A stretch of 64,000 nucleotides of DNA from assembly GCF_014705705.1 (NCBI RefSeq), contig NZ_JACXLD010000001.1:558001-622000 (forward strand), given 5' to 3'. This document shows positions 47,862 through 56,021 of this stretch, in pieces. The notes beneath the pieces were generated by a model. That model had not been told where the DNA came from. It made no database searches and was given only the letters and a program-made list of their open reading frames with translations. Each line of letters begins with the position of its first letter. Positions within the stretch are counted from its first letter, which is position 1. The translations under genes and the position numbers were made by a program. This stretch comes from Spongiibacter pelagi (lineage in GTDB: Bacteria; Pseudomonadota; Gammaproteobacteria; Pseudomonadales; Spongiibacteraceae).

Positions 47862-49274
47862 ATGGCGTCTGCCCCCCAAATTACTGCCCCAGAAACGATT
47901 TTGAGCGAACTTAGCGCCATTGTTGGCGAGGATAAGCTGCGTACCGATCAGGATACCTTGCACAGTCACGGCCGTGACTGGACCAAAGCCCACGAGCCAG
48001 CGCCATTGGCGGTGGTGTTTCCACGCACTACCGAAGAAGTTCAGGCCGTGGTCAAGCTGGCCAATGCTCTGCATTTTGCCATTGTGCCTTCGGGTGGGCG
48101 CACCGGCCTCAGTGGTGGGGCGGTGGCGGCCAGCGGTGAAGTGGTGGTGTCCTTCGATTATATGAATCACATTTCTGACTTTAATCCGGTAGATCGCACC
48201 GTGGTGTGTCAGGCGGGGGTGATTACCGAAACCCTGCAAACCTTTGCTGAAGAGCACGGCCTTTATTACCCGGTGGATTTCGCCTCGGCGGGCTCCTCGC
48301 AAATTGGCGGCAATATTTCCACTAATGCCGGCGGCATTAAGGTGTTGCGCTGGGGCATGACTCGCGATTGGGTGGCGGGCCTGAAGGTAGTAACCGGTGC
48401 CGGTGAGATTTTGGAATTGAATCGCGGTCTGCTGAAAAATAATGCCGGTTACGATTTGCGGCAATTGTTCGTTGGCGCGGAAGGTACGCTGGGTTTAATT
48501 ACGGAAGCGACCATGCAGCTCACTCGCCAGCCGAGTAACCTCACGGCCTTTGTGCTTGGTGTGGAAAACTTCGACGGCATTATGAAGTTGTTTAACCGCT
48601 TTCAGTCGGAAATGGATTTGACCGCCTTTGAGTTTTTCTCCGAACAGGCCTTGCAGAAAGTGGTTGCCCATAGCGGCTTGCAGCGGCCTTTTGAATCGAC
48701 CTGTCCCTATTATGCGTTGCTAGAGTTTGAATGCCTTAACGATGAGGTGGCGGAGCAGGCCATGGCCTTGTTTGAGGCCTGTGTAGAAGAAGGCTGGGTG
48801 CTTGATGGTGTGATGAGTCAGAGCATTGAGCAGCTAAAAAATCTGTGGCGGCTGCGTGAAGATATTTCTGAAACCATCTCTCAATGGACGCCCTATAAAA
48901 ATGATATTTCCACCATTATTTCCCGCGTGCCTGATTTTTTGGAGGCCGTAGAAAACTTGGTGAATGCCGAATATCCCGACTTTGAAATTATTTGGTTTGG
49001 CCATATTGGCGACGGCAATCTGCACCTGAATATTCTCAAGCCCGACAATTTAGACAAGACTGACTTTTTTGAAAAGTGCGGCAAGGTCAGCATTGGCGTA
49101 TTTGAAATTGTGCAGCGTTATCAAGGCAGTGTTTCTGCTGAACACGGTGTTGGCTTGCTGAAAAAACAATACTTGGGTTACTCGCGCAGCGCGGAAGAAG
49201 TCGCGCTGATGCGTCAGATCAAGCAGGTGTTTGATCCCAATGGGGTGATGAACCCCGGCAAAATTTTTGACTGA
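47862..49274 (+). CDS. FAD-binding oxidoreductase, D-2-hydroxyglutarate dehydrogenase type
   Basis: This 470-aa protein of the FAD-binding-4 / FAD-oxidase-C family has PRTTEEVQAVVKLANAL, VPSGGRTGLSGGAV (pyrophosphate-binding loop), SSQIGGNISTNAGGIKVLRWG, and LFVGAEGTLGLITEATMQL. The C-terminal cap has the HIGDGNLHLN motif and HGVGLLKK. The divergent serA partner supports a D-2-hydroxyglutarate dehydrogenase role, because that pairing in Pseudomonas removes the D-2-hydroxyglutarate made by SerA. Glycolate or lactate oxidases are alternatives. The start at 47862 (MASAPQ) follows CGAGG at 6 bases; the upstream frame from 47742 is over-extended. Confidence 0.85.
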   Translation: MASAPQITAPETILSELSAIVGEDKLRTDQDTLHSHGRDWTKAHEPAPLAVVFPRTTEEVQAVVKLANALHFAIVPSGGRTGLSGGAVAASGEVVVSFDYMNHISDFNPVDRTVVCQAGVITETLQTFAEEHGLYYPVDFASAGSSQIGGNISTNAGGIKVLRWGMTRDWVAGLKVVTGAGEILELNRGLLKNNAGYDLRQLFVGAEGTLGLITEATMQLTRQPSNLTAFVLGVENFDGIMKLFNRFQSEMDLTAFEFFSEQALQKVVAHSGLQRPFESTCPYYALLEFECLNDEVAEQAMALFEACVEEGWVLDGVMSQSIEQLKNLWRLREDISETISQWTPYKNDISTIISRVPDFLEAVENLVNAEYPDFEIIWFGHIGDGNLHLNILKPDNLDKTDFFEKCGKVSIGVFEIVQRYQGSVSAEHGVGLLKKQYLGYSRSAEEVALMRQIKQVFDPNGVMNPGKIFD

Positions 49275-49301
49275 ACCGCCGGTTTTATTATCGAGTCTTT
49301 T

Positions 49302-49976
49302 ATGAGTTACCAGCATCAATTTTTAGATGGAACGCCGTTTTCAGCTGCGCCGGGTAAGGTGGTTTGTGTCGGTCGCAATTATGCGGAGCACGCCAAAGAG
49401 CTAAATAACCCGGTGCCAGAATCACCGATTCTGTTTATGAAGCCGGCTACCGCAATGGTGAGAATGGGCGAGGGGCTGGAACTTCCCGCCGGGCTGGGTG
49501 CCTGCCATCACGAGTTGGAAATGGCGGTGCTGATTGGTGCCAAATTAAGCCGTGCTGCGCCTGAAAATGCGATGCTGGCTGTGGCGGGTTACGGCCTAGC
49601 GCTGGATTTAACCCTGCGCGATTTGCAGTCACAGCTTAAAACCAAGGGTCATCCTTGGGAGCGCGCCAAGGCCTTTGACGGTGCCTGTCCGATATCAAAC
49701 TTCATCAGTGTCGAGGCGATTTCAGATTGGCAGCAATGTGGTTTGCGTCTAACCCGCAACGGAGCAGTGCAGCAGGATGGCCAGTGTAACGATATGATTT
49801 TTGCATTGCCGGAGCTGCTGGCGGAAATCAGCCAGAGTTTTACCCTGCAACCGGGTGATGTGGTGCTAACTGGAACGCCAGCGGGGGTAGGCCCACTGGT
49901 GTCAGGTGATGAACTACAAGCTGAATTACTGTTTGCTGGCGAGCCGGTGATTGTTCAACGCGCCAGCGTAAAATAA
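49302..49976 (+). CDS. Fumarylacetoacetate hydrolase-family protein
   Basis: This 224-aa FAH-family protein has the metal-binding residues in CHHELEMAVLIG (acidic ligands) and KAFDGACPIS. Substrate-binding blocks are VGRNYAEHAKELNNPVP, SPILFMKPATA and VLTGTPAGVGPL. Members act as acylpyruvases, oxaloacetate decarboxylases or hydratases, so the substrate is undecided. It is 27 bases after the flavoprotein gene and converges with rpiA (10-base gap). Confidence 0.87.
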   Translation: MSYQHQFLDGTPFSAAPGKVVCVGRNYAEHAKELNNPVPESPILFMKPATAMVRMGEGLELPAGLGACHHELEMAVLIGAKLSRAAPENAMLAVAGYGLALDLTLRDLQSQLKTKGHPWERAKAFDGACPISNFISVEAISDWQQCGLRLTRNGAVQQDGQCNDMIFALPELLAEISQSFTLQPGDVVLTGTPAGVGPLVSGDELQAELLFAGEPVIVQRASVK

Positions 49977-49986
49977 GCCCGAGTTT

Positions 49987-50658
49987 CTAAGGGGTGATTT
50001 CTCTCACCCCATTGCTGGTGCCTAGTAGCAGCACGTCGGCTGGGCGCAGCGCAAACAGGCCGTTGGTCACTACGCCGACAATGGCATTAATCTCTTCTTC
50101 GGTTTTCTGCGGTGTGGCGATCATAAAATCGTACACATCGAGAATGATATTGCCGTTGTCTGTTACCACGCCTTCACGATAAACCGGATTGCCGCCCATT
50201 TTGAGCAACTCACGTGCGACATAGCTGCGCGCCATGGGGATTACTTCCACTGGCAAGGGGAAGGCGCCAAGCTGATCAACCAATTTGCTCTCGTCGGCAA
50301 TGCAGATAAATTTCTTGCTGGCCGCTGCCACAATTTTTTCGCGGGTCAGCGCTGCGCCGCCGCCTTTAATCAGCTCCAAATGACTATTGCTTTCATCGGC
50401 GCCATCCACGTAAACCCCTAGGGTTCCAGCATCGTTTAGCTCGATTACTTCAATGCCGTGACTGCGCAGACGCTGGGCCGATGCCTCGGAGCTGGCAACA
50501 GTGCCTTTAATGTCGTCACGAAATTCCGCGAGCAAATCGATAAAGAAATTGGCGGTGGAGCCTGTGCCAATGCCGATGATTTCACCGTCAAAAATTGCGG
50601 GTTTCACCATCTCGATGGCGGCAGCGGCGACCGCTTTTTTCAATTCATCTTGAGTCAT
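49987..50658 (-). CDS. rpiA: Ribose-5-phosphate isomerase A
   Basis: RpiA interconverts ribose-5-phosphate and ribulose-5-phosphate in the pentose phosphate pathway. The 223-aa protein shows [56 protein letters not shown] (blocks, containing the catalytic acidic residue and Lys), and [16 protein letters not shown]. The ending [16 protein letters not shown] is also diagnostic. Confidence 0.97.
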   Translation of the reverse strand: MTQDELKKAVAAAAIEMVKPAIFDGEIIGIGTGSTANFFIDLLAEFRDDIKGTVASSEASAQRLRSHGIEVIELNDAGTLGVYVDGADESNSHLELIKGGGAALTREKIVAAASKKFICIADESKLVDQLGAFPLPVEVIPMARSYVARELLKMGGNPVYREGVVTDNGNIILDVYDFMIATPQKTEEEINAIVGVVTNGLFALRPADVLLLGTSNGVREITP

Positions 50659-50774
50659 AAGGGTGTCTTGCTGTGGGTTGAGTTCGAGCCGCCTAGTATA
50701 GAGCCTAGACAGACTTCATTCATCCTCTGTGGTGGCGTAGACTGCGGCAACACCAAAAAACAGGGAAAATGATA

Positions 50775-51473
50775 ATGACGACTGAAACCGCCAAACCCAA
50801 ACTTTGGCACTGCTGGGGCTCCCGTTCACTGCGGCCACTGTGGGCGCTAGAGGAAATGGGGCTGGATTACGAGCTGGTCAACCTGCCGTTTCCGCCGCGA
50901 ATGTTTCAGCGCGAATTTCTGGAAGATAACCCGCTGGGTACCGTGCCGTATTTTACCCACGGCGAAATCAGCATGACCGAGTCCAGTGGCATTTGTCTGT
51001 ATCTGGCAGAGCGCTTTCAGCAGCATGAGTTGATGTTGCCGATAGATCATCCCGAGTACGGTGATTTTTTGAACTGGCTGTTTCAGAGCGATGCCACTCT
51101 GACTTTTCCGTTGACCTTGGTATTGCGTTACTCCCAATTGGAAGCGCCAGAAAATCGCTCCCCCAAAGTTGTTGAAGATTATGCCAAATGGTTTTTGGCG
51201 CGCCTGAAACGCCTCAATGCGCATCTGGAAAACCGTGAATATCTCTGTGATGGCCGCTTTACTATTGCCGATATCGCGGTGGGTTTTGCGCTGTGGCTGG
51301 GAGAATCTCTGGGCTTGGCGGAATGCTATGCACCGCATGTGCGCGATTATTTAGCGCGTATAAAAGAGCGGCCAGCGTATAAGCGGGTTGAGAATGTCGG
51401 GATTGAGGCCTCCTCCTTTAGGCCGCTGCCCTATCCCTTTGGTATGGATTTGCCGGATTTAACCGCTCGATAA
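50775..51473 (+). CDS. Glutathione S-transferase-family protein
   Basis: This 232-aa protein has a GST N-terminal thioredoxin fold: KLWHCWGSRSLRPLWALEE with a Ser in the active-site region, FLEDNPLGTVPYFTHG, and MTESSGICLYLAERF (Glu-Ser pair that binds glutathione). A helical C-terminal domain (AHLENREYLCDGRFTIADI) carries the N-capping-box motif. The ATG at 50775 sits 9 bases from AGGG; the ATG at 50769 is only 3 bases from it. The function, beyond a general glutathione-dependent activity, is not clear. It precedes an acyl-CoA dehydrogenase gene by 37 bases. Confidence 0.87.
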   Translation: MTTETAKPKLWHCWGSRSLRPLWALEEMGLDYELVNLPFPPRMFQREFLEDNPLGTVPYFTHGEISMTESSGICLYLAERFQQHELMLPIDHPEYGDFLNWLFQSDATLTFPLTLVLRYSQLEAPENRSPKVVEDYAKWFLARLKRLNAHLENREYLCDGRFTIADIAVGFALWLGESLGLAECYAPHVRDYLARIKERPAYKRVENVGIEASSFRPLPYPFGMDLPDLTAR

Positions 51474-51510
51474 TCCATCTAATCTGAAAAAAATAATAAG
51501 AGGTCACCTC

Positions 51511-52668
51511 ATGATTCTTACCGAACAGCACCAAGCCCTGCGCCAAACGGTTGCGCAGTTTGTTGATAAAGAGATCAACCCCTATTGCGATGAATGGGAG
51601 CGGGCGGGAATTTTCCCTGCCCATGAGCTATTCAAAAAAATGGGCGATTTGGGGCTGCTCGGTATTGCCAAGCCAGAAGCCTATGGCGGTATGGGGCTAG
51701 ATTACAGTTATCAAGTGGTGTTCTCCGAAGAACTGGGCCGGGTCGCGAGCGGTGGCGTATCGATGGGGATTGGCGTGCAAACCGATATGGCCACGCCGGC
51801 ACTAGCCAAGTTTGGCAGTGATGAATTACGCCGTGAATTTCTGGTGCCGGCCATTGCCGGTGATGCGGTATTTTCCATTGCGGTGAGTGAGCCGCATGCA
51901 GGTTCGGATGTGGCGGCGATTAAAACCACGGCCCGCAAAGACGGAGACGACTACATTATCAATGGCAGCAAAATGTGGATTACCAATTCCACCCAGGCCG
52001 ATTACTTATGCCTGCTCGCCAATACCAGCGAGGGCAATGCTCACACTAATAAATCACTGATTATTGTGCCGACCAAAACGCCCGGTGTGAGTTTTTCAGA
52101 AAAGCTCGACAAGCTCGGTATGCGCGCCTCTGATACCGCGCAGGTGTTTTTTGACGATGTTCGTGTGCCGCAACGCTACCGTATCGGCGATGAGGGGCAG
52201 GGCTTTGTCTATCAGATGATCCAGTTTCAAGAGGAGCGGCTTTACGCCGCGGCGGGTAACCTCAAAGGCATGGAAGGCTGTATTCAGCAGACCATCGACT
52301 ACACCCGCGAGCGTCAGATATTTGGACAATCGCTGCTGGATAATCAGTCTGTTCATTTTCGCTTGGCGGAATTACAAACCGAGGTCGAAGCCCTGCGAGC
52401 CTTGGTATATAGCGCGGTTGAGGGCTATATCAACGGCGAAGATGTGACCATGAAAGCCTCTATGGCCAAATTAAAAGTCGGGCGCTTGTCTCGCGAAGTC
52501 ACCGATGCCTGTCTGCAGTATTGGGGCGGCATGGGCTTTATGTGGGACAACCCCATTGCCCGCGCTTATCGCGATAATCGCCTGATTAGTATTGGCGGCG
52601 GTGCCGATGAAGTCATGCTCAGTATTATCTGTAAGCTGATGGGCACCTTGCCAAGTAAAAATCGGTAA
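51511..52668 (+). CDS. Acyl-CoA dehydrogenase
   Basis: This 385-aa flavoprotein has the N-terminal, middle and C-terminal domains of the family: DLGLLGIAKPEAYGGMGLDY, FSIAVSEPHAGSDVAAIKTTA, and the FAD-binding ERQIFGQSLLDNQSVHFRLAE and YWGGMGFMWDNPIARAYRD blocks. It probably oxidises short or branched acyl-CoAs. At the usual catalytic-base site after GGxGF the residue is Asp rather than Glu, so the base may instead be the Glu in FQEERLYAAAGN, as in isovaleryl-CoA-like enzymes. AAGAGGTC lies upstream of the ATG. Confidence 0.92.
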   Translation: MILTEQHQALRQTVAQFVDKEINPYCDEWERAGIFPAHELFKKMGDLGLLGIAKPEAYGGMGLDYSYQVVFSEELGRVASGGVSMGIGVQTDMATPALAKFGSDELRREFLVPAIAGDAVFSIAVSEPHAGSDVAAIKTTARKDGDDYIINGSKMWITNSTQADYLCLLANTSEGNAHTNKSLIIVPTKTPGVSFSEKLDKLGMRASDTAQVFFDDVRVPQRYRIGDEGQGFVYQMIQFQEERLYAAAGNLKGMEGCIQQTIDYTRERQIFGQSLLDNQSVHFRLAELQTEVEALRALVYSAVEGYINGEDVTMKASMAKLKVGRLSREVTDACLQYWGGMGFMWDNPIARAYRDNRLISIGGGADEVMLSIICKLMGTLPSKNR

Positions 52669-52696
52669 CGGGTAAGCGTGACAGCCTGTTGCGCTA

Positions 52697-52724
52697 TTGT
52701 CATATCAGTCCACTAAACTATAGT
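52697..52724 (+). promoter_or_regulatory. Predicted promoter with overlapping operator-like palindrome
   Basis: TTGTCA (52697-52702) and TATAGT (52719-52724) are 16 bases apart. CCACTA-N5-TAGTGG (52710-52726) covers the -10 region and could bind a repressor. Transcription would start near 52731, just before the miniature element at 52737, so the element would lie in the leader of the receptor gene at 52946. Confidence 0.45.
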
Positions 52725-52736
52725 GGTTAACGCTAG

Positions 52737-52877
52737 GGAACCTCTGATTAATTACTGCATTTGCAATCTCAGTTGTCGGAGCTGCTCGAAATGCTCATTT
52801 ATTTGCATATAAATTCCGCTTTCTGCGCTGCTGCGACAACCAATCTTGCTGCACTCGCTACATTAATCAGAGGCTCC
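52737..52877. mobile_element. 141-bp palindromic miniature element (MITE-like), copy B
   Basis: The ends GGAACCTCTGATTAAT and ATTAATCAGAGGCTCC are inverted repeats with one mismatch. A CTAG stands on both sides (52733-52736 and 52878-52881), like a 4-bp target duplication of the YTAR type used by IS5-type elements. The inner arms (52737-52785 and 52827-52877) continue to pair imperfectly, so single-stranded DNA or RNA would fold into one long hairpin. There is no transposase ORF. Two related shorter copies lie at 36329-36372 and 55940-56010. It is probably non-autonomous and mobilised in trans; the IS5 link is an inference from the duplication size and ends. Confidence 0.75.
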
Positions 52878-52945
52878 CTAGTTCATAAAGATAACAATAA
52901 GGCCCTGCAAACGCAGTGACGGCAATCTGAAAGAGGTTGAGGAAA

Positions 52946-55294
52946 ATGGTGCGGACTCAAAACCGTCGTGAACGACAAAACCCGTTGCGAGTATTTAATG
53001 CGGCGTTACCCATATTGGCATTGAGTGTATCCGTGCCGGGCTATGCGCAAATTGAAGAAGTATTGGTTACCGCGCAGAAACGCGAACAATCCCTTAGCGA
53101 TGTGCCTATTAATATCAACGCCATGAGCGGCGACAAAATGGCAGAGCTGAATATTCAGCAGTTTGACGATCTGGCGAATTTTGTTCCCGGCCTAGAGGTG
53201 CAGGAGCAGAGTGCGAACAACCCTGCCTTTGTGATTCGCGGCATTACCTCCGACTCCGGTGAGGCCTTTATTGAACCGCGTATTGCGATATTCCAAGACG
53301 GTGTGCCGTCGTCGCGTTCACGCGGATCGTTTTTCGAATTGCACGATCTTGAACGCGTCGAAGTTGTTAAAGGGCCGCAGAGTACCCTGTTTGGTCGTGC
53401 GGCATTGATTGGCGGCATTAACGTTATACAGCGCAAAGCCGATTACGAGTGGGATGGTCAGCTTAAACTGGGTTATGGCGAAAGTGTGCGCAGCACCAAA
53501 TACAAGGAAATTGGCGCGCAATTGGGTGGGCCAATTATTGACGAAACCTTGGCCGCTCGCGTTTCTCTGATAAAAAAGAGCCGCGACCCCTATGTGGAAA
53601 ACCTGCTTGGAGGCGAAGGCTTTAATGGCGCGGATGTCGAAGCGTGGCGGGTGTCGCTGCGTTTTGATCCCCTTGAGTCATTGCGTATCGACCTGATTGC
53701 CAATAGCCAAGAAGATACCCCGCCCGGCACCGGATTTAAAAACAATCGCTTTGCGCCTCCCGGTGGCGATACCAGCCCCTATTCTGGCGCGGCTCTGCAA
53801 AGTTTTGGCGGTTTTAGAAACAACGCTGAATTGGGCCTTGAGCGCAGCTTAGATAGCGTGACCGGTATTGTGGCTTGGGAGATTAATGATACCTGGACAT
53901 TTACCGCGATCTCCGGCGTGCGGGAATTTGAGTCGGAAGAAGTGTTCGATGCCGACGGTTCTCATCACAATATTTTGGTGGCGGCAGAGGTCGCTGAAGG
54001 CGAACAATTCAGTCAGGAACTGCGCTTCAACTATGATGCCGGTGGCGATCTAACCGCCTTCTTCGGTGCCAATTATCTGGATGAAAGTGGCAGCCAGTAC
54101 GTGCCCGTGGCGACAGATGCCACCGTGGGCATTCCTTTCTTTCTGAATTTTCTGGCCACCGGCGAAGCCAGCGAACCTGTGTTGCCAGCTTCCGGTATTT
54201 TGTATGAAGAGGAATTTTCCAACGGCAGCGAATCGCAATCGATTGATTTGTTCGGCGATGCTACTTGGCGCTTCAGCGAAAAGCTGGAGCTAACTGCCGG
54301 TATTCGCTGGACTCGCGACGATAAATCGACCAGCTACTATGGCCGTTCAAAGCCGTTGGCAGATTTGTCCGCATTGCCGATTACGCTGCCGATTCCGGTG
54401 CTGGCAGATCCCGGCTCAACCTTGTTTATTGCGGCTAGTGAAAATGGCGAACAACAAGAAGCCAGCGATACCTTTAGTGGTTTGTCGTGGCGCACGGTTT
54501 TGGCCTACCACTTCACCGAGGATTTTAATGCCTGGGCAAGTTATGCCCGTGGTCGTCGGCCGGAAGTTATCGCGTTTAATACCCCGGCCGGAGGTAGCTT
54601 TGTTGAGCCGCAAACACTGGATGCCGAGCTGGTAGATTCCATTGAAGTGGGCGGTTTTCTCAGCCTTTTTGAGAACAAACTGAATATCAGTGGTTCAACC
54701 TTCTACTACGAGTACACCAATTTCCAGACAACGATTTATGTTCCCGGTGAGGCGGCGGTGGAAGTCCTCAATGCCGGATCGGCCAGTTCATACGGTTTAG
54801 AAATTCAGGTAGACGGCCAAATAAATGAGAATATATCGGCCTTCTTTAGCTACGGTTATAACCACGGGCGCTTTGCCGATAAAGACGACTCCGGGCAAGA
54901 GCAGCAATTCGCTGGCAATCATTTCCGCTTAAGTCCAGATCACAGCGCGGCGATTGGTGCGACCTTCCGCCTGCCAACCCGCTACGGTATTTTCTCAGCA
55001 ACGCCATCGTATAGTTATAAATCTAAATATTTCTTTGACGACAATAATGACCGTCCAGACTTGCAGGAAGTGGACAGCGTGCAAGATGAATTTCAGCCCG
55101 CTTACGGATTACTGGATATGACCTTGAGTTATGAAATTCCCGATGGCCGATTTGCCGTGGAGATTTTCGGCAAAAACCTGCTGGATGAAGACTATCTACT
55201 AGATGCCGGTAATACTGGAGACAGCTTTGGATTGCCCACCTTCATTCCCGGCCCAGACCGTTTGATTGGCCTGTCGTTTACCGCTCGTCTGTAA
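52946..55294 (+). CDS. TonB-dependent outer-membrane receptor
   Basis: This 782-aa receptor has a basic N-terminus and signal segment, a TonB-box-like IEEVLVTAQKR, and a plug with LSDVPININAMSGD, FVPGLEVQEQ and FVIRGITSDS. VEVVKGPQSTLFGRAALIGGINVI (blocks) and a barrel ending in IGLSFTARL follow. The pattern is that of receptors with siderophore- or vitamin-type plugs in marine bacteria; no specific ligand can be given. The ATG at 52946 is preceded by AAGAGG at 9 bases; the TTG at 52937 is not. No Fur box is seen upstream, and a miniature element sits in its leader. Confidence 0.9.
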   Translation: MVRTQNRRERQNPLRVFNAALPILALSVSVPGYAQIEEVLVTAQKREQSLSDVPININAMSGDKMAELNIQQFDDLANFVPGLEVQEQSANNPAFVIRGITSDSGEAFIEPRIAIFQDGVPSSRSRGSFFELHDLERVEVVKGPQSTLFGRAALIGGINVIQRKADYEWDGQLKLGYGESVRSTKYKEIGAQLGGPIIDETLAARVSLIKKSRDPYVENLLGGEGFNGADVEAWRVSLRFDPLESLRIDLIANSQEDTPPGTGFKNNRFAPPGGDTSPYSGAALQSFGGFRNNAELGLERSLDSVTGIVAWEINDTWTFTAISGVREFESEEVFDADGSHHNILVAAEVAEGEQFSQELRFNYDAGGDLTAFFGANYLDESGSQYVPVATDATVGIPFFLNFLATGEASEPVLPASGILYEEEFSNGSESQSIDLFGDATWRFSEKLELTAGIRWTRDDKSTSYYGRSKPLADLSALPITLPIPVLADPGSTLFIAASENGEQQEASDTFSGLSWRTVLAYHFTEDFNAWASYARGRRPEVIAFNTPAGGSFVEPQTLDAELVDSIEVGGFLSLFENKLNISGSTFYYEYTNFQTTIYVPGEAAVEVLNAGSASSYGLEIQVDGQINENISAFFSYGYNHGRFADKDDSGQEQQFAGNHFRLSPDHSAAIGATFRLPTRYGIFSATPSYSYKSKYFFDDNNDRPDLQEVDSVQDEFQPAYGLLDMTLSYEIPDGRFAVEIFGKNLLDEDYLLDAGNTGDSFGLPTFIPGPDRLIGLSFTARL

Positions 55295-55301
55295 ACCTCT
55301 C

Positions 55302-55337
55302 AAGCCCTCGGCGATTATGCCGGGGGCTTTTCTTTTT
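55302..55337 (+). terminator. Rho-independent terminator after the receptor gene
   Basis: AAGCCCTCGGC pairs with GCCGGGGGCTT (one T-G pair) around GATTAT and is followed by a T-rich run. Confidence 0.85.
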
Positions 55338-55458
55338 AGAGCTCTTAATTTTCTTATATTTTTAAATCGAATAATAAAGTCTAATTTAAGACTTAAAACA
55401 CACAGTCCGCTGCTTTATAGTGCGCAAAATATAAGAGTAAAAATCAAAATAAGGGATT

Positions 55459-55544
55459 AAAATAGTGCGTCGTGCACTATTTTTGATATGGTTATTGCGC
55501 TTAAATTTTAAGCTAAATAAAATTGCGCCACTCACTTAAGTGAG
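55459..55544. promoter_or_regulatory. Three perfect palindromes upstream of the small secreted protein gene
   Basis: Within 86 bases lie AAAATAGTGC-N5-GCACTATTTT (55459-55468 with 55474-55483), GCTTAAA-T-TTTAAGC (55499-55513) and CTCACTTAAGTGAG (55531-55544). The region is AT-rich. They could be operator sites for dimeric regulators of the gene at 55580; the last one, followed by CCCTTTTT, could also act as a weak terminator. Confidence 0.45.
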
Positions 55545-55579
55545 CCCTTTTTCCCTAATTTTGATAAGAAGAAATTGCC

Positions 55580-55828
55580 ATGAAAACTCAAAACCGTCAG
55601 TTTGCTGTTGGGATTCTTGCCTTCTTGATGATCTCTGGTGCGTCTGCTCTGGAACAGGGTTCCGCCAGCGAATGTGAAAAAATTGAACGCAATATGGGCC
55701 AGTATGAAAAACTGAAAGCCCAAGGTGGTACTGCCAATGAGCAATCCAGATGGCAGAGCCGTCAGGATCACTACGCGGCCATGTATTCTGAGCTGAGCTG
55801 CCAGAATAGCATTGCTCAAGTTCGCTAA
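55580..55828 (+). CDS. Small secreted protein of unknown function
   Basis: This 82-aa product starts with a signal peptide (QFAVGILAFLMISGASA, cleavage near residue 24). The mature part of about 58 residues is charged and helical, with two cysteines (SECEKIERN and ELSCQNS) that could form a disulfide. No family was recognised. It is a single-gene unit, with palindromic sequences upstream and a strong terminator downstream, which suggests a real, regulated gene. RBS-like AAGAAGAAATT precedes the ATG. Confidence 0.65.
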   Translation: MKTQNRQFAVGILAFLMISGASALEQGSASECEKIERNMGQYEKLKAQGGTANEQSRWQSRQDHYAAMYSELSCQNSIAQVR

Positions 55829-55882
55829 GCCGAAGAGCTAAGTTCGATTCAAAAACGCTTCAGTATTTTCTGAGGCGAAATA

Positions 55883-55919
55883 AAAAAGCCGTCGCCCTTA
55901 TGGGAGACGGCTTTTGTTT
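55883..55919 (+). terminator. Rho-independent terminator after the small protein gene
   Basis: AAAAGCCGTC and GACGGCTTTT pair, with an inner CCC-TTAT-GGG extension, and a T-rich tail follows. The A-rich left side means it may also work for the convergent ald transcript. Confidence 0.85.
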
Positions 55920-55939
55920 TTCTACGCTCTCTGTTTTAA

Positions 55940-56010
55940 AGCCTGAGCCATTTGAGTATTCGAACACCGCCGACGGCCAAGAGTGCAAACGCAGTAATTA
56001 ATCAGGCTCC
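55940..56010. repeat. Degenerate copy (C) of the palindromic miniature element
   Basis: TGCAAACGCAGTAATTAATCAG matches the inverted left arm of the 52737 element (there TGCAAATGCAGTAATTAATCAG) with one mismatch. The preceding ATTTGAGTATTCGA also resembles it (AAATGAGCATTTCGA). AGCCTGA (55940) pairs with TCAGGCT at the other end, and TTAA stands on both sides (55936-55939 and 56011-56014). It looks like a half-sized derivative in inverse orientation, at the 3' end of ald. Confidence 0.6.
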
Positions 56011-56021
56011 TTAAGGGTTCC

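Noticed and set aside
52882-52945. Fur box ahead of the TonB receptor at 52946
   Set aside because: No GATAAT-type repeated hexamers are present between the miniature element and the start codon.
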